A stretch of 64,000 nt of DNA from Malus domestica (Eukaryota > Streptophyta > Magnoliopsida > Rosales > Rosaceae): assembly GCF_042453785.1 (NCBI RefSeq), contig NC_091669.1:11296501-11360500 (forward strand). Direction: 5' to 3'. Numbering within the stretch: the stretch's first letter is position 1; the number at the start of each line of letters is the position of its first letter. A program made the position numbers and the translations under genes. The notes beneath the pieces are model-generated. The model saw only the letters and a list, made by a program, of their open reading frames with translations. It was not told the DNA's origin and made no database searches. Below are positions 56,583-64,000 of the stretch, piece by piece.

Positions 56583-58641
56583 CAAGATTCTCCAATTCTG
56601 ACGTTAGCAAGTCAGAACCTTGAACCATGATTATCTTTAGTACAAGAGTGATTAGAAAAATCATCAGAATCGTTTGTTATACAAACAGATTTTAGAGCGT
56701 CTGGTTTATATGGTGTTATACATCTCAGGCCCATTTCAGCAGCTAATTTGTGAATACCCTGCACCTGCAAAAATATTGTGAGTGTAAGTAAAACCAGAAG
56801 TTAAGGCAAAAAGCCAAGAAGGGGCATTGAAAATCCCAGATCCGTGGAATTAAATTATCTTTCCACGATTTGACTTAAATAAGGAACCTAGAATCTAACC
56901 TCCTATGTGAAATGCTGGAAGTCAGTTTAAATAAGGAACTAGAATCCACAACACGACTTAAATATAATACCGGAATCATAAAAGAAGGCAAAGGGAGACA
57001 CTGTTTCTTAAGACATCTCTGGTTAGGATTTAGGAGGTTTACTTTGTTGTGAGATCTAGCAGCGGCAACAATTTCTCCTTCATCCTTCATAAGAAGTGCA
57101 ATAGCAGTTGTTTTCCCTCCTGGTGCAGCACACATGTCTAATATGCATTCACCGATTTGAGGATCTAAGAAACACCACAGTAATAAGAAAATCACCTATT
57201 AAACAGTTCATTAAATACTCTAAGATGATCGCAGTAAGCAACAGCTAGCTGATTCCTATGGAAGGAAGCATCCATCACAACTATATAAGATCATATGAAT
57301 AATACAAATAAAGAAAAACCATGATACAGATCACTACTTTGCAGAAACTGAAAAGATAAAGTAGTTATTGTGGTTTTGACAGAATGAGACACAATCCTAA
57401 AAAAGGAAACAACATATGGAGATTGATCACTGTGATGGGTACCTAGTGCATGAGCAACAACAATGCTTGGCAGATTTTGAAGAAACATTTCCCCCTCAAG
57501 AACGTGTGGAAACCAAGACAGAATGCAAAATAAATTAAATAACTATTACAAAAGAACCAAAACCATGAAAGAACAAGCAACTACTCATCAATTAGGTAAC
57601 AAACAAAAAGATAGACATCAGACAAAAGAAAATCAAAGTTCCCTTATTAACGACCCATGTCAGCTACTAAAGAGAATATCTTCCACTCTTTAAAGTAAAA
57701 ATCTACACTAAATTTTCAACATAATATTATATTATATGCAACATGAACAAATACACTACTCACCTACAGTCGTTTAAGCAAAGTCACAATCTTTGTGATC
57801 CAGTCTTCAATCCCACACACATGAACAAATACACTACTCACCTGTCTCTGAACCTTGCAGCACAGTCCCTCGGGTGATCCCAACGACCCATCCACCATCA
57901 GCATCGGGCTGCTCAACCGCAACTGAAACCGCCACAATATCCCCTTTCTCGACATGAGCAGTGCAACCCAGTACACCAGGAACATACACCTACGTATCAA
58001 AAAACCCCCCAAAACAACCTCCTTCATCCACCACTGAGTAACCAAAGCAAATAATTTCTCGAAAGAATATTGAAAAATGCTAACCTGGGCATCTCGAAGA
58101 ACTGCCTCGGCACATTTCCGGCTCACAAGAACCTCTTTCGGAGGCTTCCCATCTGCAGCACAGCCATAATCAATGGCGTGCGGGCCCGAACCCTTCACAA
58201 ACAGAACATAGTCCATCCCTTCCACTTCACACTTGGAAATGTCAGCTCCTTTTTCTTTCAGAACCGTCCTCAACTTCTCAATGGCGGCATCCTGCGTCGA
58301 CTTCAGCGTGTTCACGCGTATACAGGAGTAGCAAGACGGCCGCTGATCAAACCCAACAAACAAAAACAACAGAAATCATGAGAAAAATGAAATGCACCAT
58401 TGAAATTGAAGAGAGGGAGGGACAGAGAGGGAGGGAGGGAGAGAGAGGGGTACGTTAGTGCATCGAAGATGCGGGAGAAATGGTGGGGTCCGTAGGCGTT
58501 GGAGAAGTACCTTTCGAGGTCGGCGTTCCAGCGGAGAGTTGGGTTGTAAGTGTAGCGCTCTGGTAAATCGTCCATGATTTTGTGGTGCTTGGGGATGAAG
58601 GTGTTGATGGTTCTGAGCAAGTTGCTAGCTTTCTTCTTCAT

Positions 58642-59280
58642 TCAAGGAGGCGGAAGCAGCAGCGGCACCACCACCAGCATTTTTGCTTGAGTTGCAGAAG
58701 CTCGGGGGTTCCGCAATCGGGCTTTTGGGGTTTTTGGTGGGAAACTGGGCCGGAGATAAACCTTTTCTGTAGGCGAGATTTTTGGGCTTGGGGTTATGTG
58801 CGCCTTTTTGGCGCCCCCAAAAAGGAAGGTTGTGAGGTGTGACAATGTAGGCACAAAGTTGCAATCTTTTAATACAAATAATCAGGAATTGGTATATGCA
58901 CTTCAAAATTCTAGATTTGCATTCTAAATTTTCACATTTAAAAAGAAAAATACTTGTAAAAAATAAGATTTTTTTAGTGCTAATAATAACTCTTTAAATT
59001 TAATTAAAATTAAAAAAATCCCTTAAGCTCTGCCTAAACGCTGAGAGCTCGTTTGGATGTGCTTTTAAAATGATTGAAAACACTTTTGTTAAAAATGTTT
59101 TTGAAACTAATTATTAGTAAAAATGCAAGTATATTCTGGAAAAGCACTTACAATGCTTCCTAGAAGAAGCACATAATCGATTATTCTTGCAGAAAGCACT
59201 TTAAGTGCTTTTAATATAAAAAAATATTTTCTCTAAAAGCGTTTTCCATTATCAACTAGCGCCTTAAGGCGTAATGCGTT
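58642..59280. other. Divergent spacer between NSUN6-like and ETHE1 genes
   Basis: AT-rich. About 59045-59270 (CTCGTTTGGATGTGCTTTTA, GCAGAAAGCACTTTAAGTGC) looks like a decayed hAT-type MITE without a clear right end. Confidence 0.45.
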
Positions 59281-59283
59281 TTA

Positions 59284-59656
59284 GGGGTGGTTTGGGAGTT
59301 AGGTGCTTAAAAAAAAAACACCTATGAAAAAAAAGCTGTGAGGGTTTTAGGTGTTTGGTATACTGAAAAAAAAGGCTTATTTTGGAAGCTGCTGTGAGAA
59401 TAAACTGAAATCAAAAGAAAAAGCTGAAGCTGCTATTTGCAACTTTGGAAAACTGGCTTTTTTTCAAAGCACACGGAGCTACAGTGCTCCTTTAATGAAA
59501 AGACCCACTATCAGACTGCTTTTTTTTCCAAAAGCACTTTTACAAAAAAATTTACCAAACACTCTGCTGATTTATTTCACAGTCGCTTATTCTCATAACA
59601 CAGCCACTTATTCTCACAGCAACTTTTTTCAAAGGACAGCAATACCAAACTAGCCC
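59284..59656. mobile_element. Tourist-like MITE, third copy, upstream of ETHE1
   Basis: GGGGTGGTTTGG at the left and CCAAACTAGCCC at the right, flanked by TTA on both sides (59281-59283, 59657-59659). The interior is closely similar to the two copies inside HPPD. It ends about 255 bases before the ETHE1 start. Confidence 0.9.
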
Positions 59657-59911
59657 TTAGAACCTTCAGATAAAATAGCGTCCAACATAAGTAGGTGACG
59701 CAATTATTCGGTGATTCCATGATTATAGTCGAATGCTTTGGCCACTTCCCCTCTTCCGAATTGGCGCGCAAACCAATCACCGTTCTCGCTGATCTTATCA
59801 AATCAATACCCCTTAAAAACACACACACAAGACACAACCACCAAATCGCTCAATCGATTTCATCGCTGCGTCCACCACACCCTGACACCCACTACGATTC
59901 AAGCAAGACAA

Positions 59912-62900
59912 ATGCTTCGAATCGGCGTCCTCAGATTCGTCGCTCTCCCTCGCTCCTCCTCCTCCTCCTCGTCTTCTCTTTTGTTCAATCCCTTTTCTCC
60001 CAAATCCCTCCCTCCTCCTCCTGTAATCCGCACCAAGCTCGTTTCCCGTTACCGAACCATGGCTTATACGGCGTCGTCTGGTTCTTCTTCCAAGCTCCTC
60101 TTCCGCCAGCTCTTCGAGAAGGAGTCCTCCACCTACACTTACTTGCTCGCCGATGTCTCTCACCCCGACAAACCCGCTCTGGTCAGCCCTTTTGTATTAA
60201 ATCTTAATTATTCAAGTAGTAATTTTGGTCTTAATTGTGATTACGATGATGATGATGATGCAAATTTTGGGTCTTTAATTTGGTTGAATTTGCAGCTGAT
60301 TGACCCGGTGGACAAGACGGTGGATAGGGATATCTCCCTTGTCAAAGAACTGGGGTTGAAGTTGATCTACGCCATGAACACTCATGTTCATGCTGATCAC
60401 GTCACTGGCACTGGCCTCATCAAGGTTCCAACTTTCGAGCTTTTTTCGCGAATCTTTTTAATTATTTTGTTAATGTTACTGCATTTGTGTTATTCATGAA
60501 TGATGAAATGAAGAATTCCTTTCGAAAGATGCTGTTTGTGTAAAAGTTGTATTCTTTGGTGGAATTCAATGGCAAATGAATTACCAATCTCTGGCGTTTT
60601 TTGTTGCTTTTGATTGATGTGCATGTATTTTGTTGTGGCAGACTAAGCTTCCTGGTGTGAAATCTGTCATTTCCAAGGCGAGCAAATCAAAAGCGGACCT
60701 TTTGATTGAAGCCGGCGATAAAATATATTTTGGAGATCTGTTTTTGGAGGTATGCCAAACACTTGGGTTTATTGTCATTTATGTTTTAAGTTTCTTGCAC
60801 AATGTAACATGCCAATCGGAAGGTTCTGATGGTTTCTGGGGGAGTAAATGTATAAACAAGCTTACCATTATATTCCCCTCTTTTTAGATTAATGAGAGCT
60901 CGAGAATTATTTTAAGTGGGGAGTTATTGTAATGCTTGTTAGGCGAGCCCCAGAAATAATTATACATGTGGTATATGCTTCCCAGTGATCATTGCATAAG
61001 AGTACCTATGCCATCTTGTGCAGTTCTTATTCGCTAGAATTTGATGTAAGATCAACTTTTGTCACAACTAACAATTCACAATAGAATGATGAACACTGAC
61101 TAAACAGACTGAATGATAATGTGCTACGTGAAGGTAAAAACTTGGTTGAATGAATTGGAGTGTTTAACCCAAACCTAGTAGCGGCTTGAAAACCAAGATC
61201 AGCTTTATCAAATTAATTGCCTGAAGTTGATAAAATAGAAGAAACAATGCAGTATGGTAGGGTGGCATTTCACAAATGTTAAAAGTTCATTTTTGTACTC
61301 GGCTTATATGTACTGGTATAGGTTGTGAGCTACTGCATCCCTCTATGGTGAAATGTAAAAAATGACCAAAAGAAATAACCTACTGTAAAAAAATATTTGT
61401 CTGCTATATACCGATTGAAGTTATTTTTATGTGTGAATCTCTGTGTTGGGTGTGTGTGTGTGGCTGTGTATCTGTGTGTGTGCATGTGCATGTGCTAGTA
61501 GCCTAGTAGTGATGTGTGTGTGGATATGTATCTTAAGTTTTTATGTTGTGGTCTGCTGCGTGCAAATTTGGTGTAATGACGAAACAGATCAGCGCGTAGA
61601 AATAACCTGCTGAAACAAATTTGTCTGGTATTGTCTGATTTGGAATTAGAAAGTTTAATTTTGTGTTTGGTGTGTGCGTCTTTTGGACATGTATATTTAT
61701 ATGTTTATTTTTGTTTCAGGTTCGAGTTACTCCTGGGCATACATTAGGTTGTCTTACCTATGTTACAGGAGATGGGCCTGATCAACCCCAACCGAGGATG
61801 GCTTTCACTGGGGATGCACTACTCATACGTGGATGTGGGAGAACCGATTTTCAGGTACAGATTAAACTTTTCAAACTCTTTATAATGTCACTTCTCTGTG
61901 ACAATTTCTGCTGCCCTTTATCAACTATAAGGAAAATGAAAAGGAAAAACGAAAAACTAGCAGCATCTTGGTAGTTGAAGTTGGGTTGTTTCGTAAATGG
62001 AACTGTGAAGGGCAGTTTTAGTTCGTTGTTTTGATTTCTCTAATCTGCTTGCAGGGTGGCAGTTCACATCAACTCTACAACTCAGTTCATTCACAGGCAA
62101 GCACGTGACGAGATAGTATACTTTGACTTTCAATACCATGGGAAATAAATGAGTTTGATCCATAACATTATATACAGAGAAACCACTAACACTTCTGTGC
62201 TTACATATCCAGATTTTCACATTGCCAAAGGATACATTTATCTATCCTGCTCATGATTACAAGGGATTCACTGTAAGGAACTATTTACTGTCTATTTCTT
62301 CCATACCAAGTTGAATCTACGCAGCTATTTATGCCACTTGTTTGCTTGACATGCAGGTTAGTACTGTGGGGGAGGAGATGCTTTATAATCCTCGGCTCAC
62401 AAAAGATGAGGTATATAATTGTTTTTCGTCAAAATTGCCAAACCCCTTGCATTTACTAAATTTTATTTTCTTCAGAAAGATGTAACCACTGCTATCTGGT
62501 TGACAAGCAGATAATAACTTCCTTTTACTCTAATAAATCTAATCGTCAATGTTTTATGTCTGCATATTCTGGTTCGACAAATATTTAAACTAGATGTGTA
62601 CTGACAAGGGCAGATATTAATGTGAAGGAGCTTCTGCCTAAAAGCAATCACTTAAATTTTACTACGAATTGTTAACACTAATATTTCTCGGATGTTGTAA
62701 AAGAATTCTGCTGAAGTTTAAGGGAAAGCAACGAGATATAGATTCTGCAGTCGTCTGGAGATTATTAGCTAATAAAGTAGTACCCACTGTAGAGAATTTT
62801 GCATGCATTTGACCATAACCGCAGCATGAATTCACTTTTATCTCTCATCGATGATACGGGTATGTTCGACACTTTTTGCCTATATATCTAACTAATTTGA

Positions 62901-63159
62901 TTTTTGAGTTCTTTTCTGCAGGAGGGATTTAAAAGTATCATGGAAAGTAAGTAAACTTATCGTATCTAAACGTATAAAGTGCCGATTCATTGTTTTACGA
63001 CATATCCAACCGTTTTAGGTTTGAATTAAGACAAATTTATGTTGTTTGACAGATCTGAAACTCTCATACCCAAAAATGATTGACATAGCAGTGCCTGCAA
63101 ATATGGTTTGTGGATTGCAAGATTTGTCTGAAAGGCCTGCCGAGTCTGTGGCAAAATAG
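59912..63159 (+). CDS. ETHE1: ETHE1-type persulfide dioxygenase, complete, 9 exons
   Basis: ETHE1 is a mitochondrial Fe(II) enzyme of the metallo-beta-lactamase fold that oxidises glutathione persulfide to sulfite in cysteine catabolism. Exons: 59912-60181, 60296-60424, 60642-60749, 61720-61854, 62055-62096, 62213-62272, 62357-62410, 62922-62946 and 63053-63159, totalling 930 bases (309 aa) in frame. The N-terminus ([20 protein letters not shown]) is Arg/Ser-rich like a mitochondrial transit peptide. A second Met (MAYTASSG) could start a shorter form. Metal-site motifs are [12 protein letters not shown] (HxHxDH), [24 protein letters not shown] and YPAHDYKG. Intron 5 has a GC donor (CACAG/GCAAGC); all others are GT..AG. 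The end [20 protein letters not shown] is typical of the family. No defects seen. Confidence 0.95.
61440..61525 (+). repeat. (GT)n-rich microsatellite in ETHE1 intron 3
   Basis: Interrupted GT runs (GTGTGTGTGTGTGGCTGTGT and GTGTGTGTGCATGTGCATG). Confidence 0.85.
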
Positions 63160-64000
63160 GTACAGTTGCTGCTATGATTTGTACTTCAGACAAGAACGTC
63201 TAAAGGGAGCTGGCGTTACCACATCACTCGATTGGTTTCCACCATACATGATGTATCTACCACTACAATTAACTGCACTAGACTTTGAATGCATATACTG
63301 ATGGTGCCGAAGGGCAGCTCTATATCCTATGATGCCTCTCGTGTTCGTTTCAAGAGATACTTGTGTGAGTTCTTTTGTTGTGCAGAAAAAGAAAAAGAAA
63401 ACGGAACGAGAGAGAAAAAAAATGTCCGGATGAATGAAAGAGCCAGCTACCTGCGGCTGTTGTATTGGATTGACTACATAAAACCTCTTATTTACTATTT
63501 GGCATGCAACATCTTCTGCTGCTCAGCATAACATCTTAGTTGTAGAAGTTCTCACTGCCCCTCGGCAGTTTTGAAATCTAAGGGCTTGTTTTGTATCCTA
63601 TTTTAAAAAATTTGTAATTTCTCAAAACATTTTTTAAGAATTTTTTCTTGAAATCAATTATTTTTTAGGACTCAAAAAGTTGTTGGTATGCGATTTAAAA
63701 ATTATAGATCTTACAACTTAAACTGAACAAAAAGATTCAAACAAAAGGGATCGAGAGAGAAAATGAGAGAAAAGGAAATAAAGTAAGAGATGATTAGAAG
63801 AAAGAGAAGGAAGTGAGATGATGAGGAAAAGTGTGAGAAAGAATCGAGAGAGGATTGGAAGAGGGATAAAAAAGGTGAAAAAAAAGATAAGGGGAAGAGA
63901 GAAAGAAGAAAAGAGAGATAGATTTTGTGTGAGAGGGGAGGAGAGAGATAAAATAAAGGAGTGAATTAAATTTAAAAACTCTAAAAATTTACTTTTTGCG
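63160..64000 (+). other. ETHE1 3' region, then a purine-rich tract
   Basis: The 3' untranslated region extends into spacer. 63725-63960 is almost only A and G on the plus strand (AAGAGAAGGAAGTGAGATGA-type text). GGGCTTGTTTTG at 63582 may be the left end of another Tourist-like MITE running past the edge. Confidence 0.45.

Larger units (their letters stand above)
50386..58641 (-). pseudogene. NSUN6: NSUN6-like RNA m5C methyltransferase gene, broken by two LTR insertions
   Basis: NSUN-family enzymes methylate cytosine-5 of tRNA/rRNA. Minus-strand exon pieces: 58641-58454 (RYTYNPTLRWNADLERYF; conserved start ATG probably 58575), 58342-58085 (RPSCYSCIRVNTLKS, VLVSRKCAEAVLRDAQ; PUA start), 57989-57842 (VYVPGVLGCTAHVEKGD), about 57520-57443 (FLQNLPSIVVAHAL), 57164-57043 (CILDMCAAPGGKTTAIA; SAM motif I), about 56766-56588 plus 56064-55990, about 55400-55200 (LLDATCSALGLRPRLFAGEE), about 55050-54930, 54380-54295 (CTINPGENEAVVRYALDTYK), about 54165-54101 (HPRIGGPDLVGRLEFPDGY), and 54020-53984 plus 50495-50386 (VQRFDPSSSLNTIGFFIAKF). 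Defects: an LTR element in the last exon, a solo LTR in the 560xx exon, the exon 1/2 junction out of phase by one base, frame shifts near 55000 and 54000, DAPCS changed to DATCS, and the acidic residue of motif II (usually VDRSHNK) changed to Ala. Part of the PUA exon is not found. Confidence 0.88.

Overview
The window is plant nuclear DNA: AT-rich, with intron-containing genes, several classes of transposable element (TE), and plant-type proteins such as an HPPD, a GDSL esterase and a plant SWAP70-like PH protein. The repeat families suggest a Rosaceae tree of the apple/pear type, but this is inference from memory and was not searched. No prokaryotic features are present.

Left block (1-16115). 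The 5' part of a SWAP70-like PH-domain gene runs leftward off the edge (start 1903). A complete 20-exon APC5 gene (3132-9464, +) faces away from it. An HPPD gene (10379-12930, +) follows; it carries a one-base frame break near 10545 and a tandem pair of Tourist-like MITEs inserted inside a coding codon. A three-exon GDSL esterase/lipase (13854-16115, -) comes next.

Middle block (16116-50385). This is almost entirely TE sequence. It holds a hAT deletion derivative (18020-19595), a long-TIR MULE-like element (19891-20814), a 1.4-kb Harbinger-like element (21455-22830), a CACTA-type end beside a two-exon fragment of NADH-GOGAT (23192-24140), and a Copia remnant. The Copia remnant contains a 4.8-kb LTR element, which contains a hAT-like element, which contains a tRNA-derived SINE-like sequence. 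Further right are a 6.4-kb Copia element with a perfect 5-bp target duplication, six copies of one SINE family, a long-TIR element, one small acidic protein gene (45657-46109) and a TRIM-like element (47502-48839).

Right block (50386-64000). An NSUN6-like RNA m5C methyltransferase gene on the minus strand is broken. Its last exon is split by a 3.5-kb LTR element that carries an HGSNAT-like acetyltransferase fragment, another exon is split by a solo LTR, and it has frameshifts and altered catalytic motifs. A complete nine-exon ETHE1-type persulfide dioxygenase gene (59912-63159, +) closes the window.

The order APC5 - HPPD - NSUN, as I recall it, matches a run of neighbours on Arabidopsis chromosome 1. 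I infer a conserved block blown apart by about 50 kb of TEs, in which APC5 and ETHE1 stay intact while HPPD and NSUN are eroded by TE insertions inside exons. That would fit loss of one copy after genome duplication.
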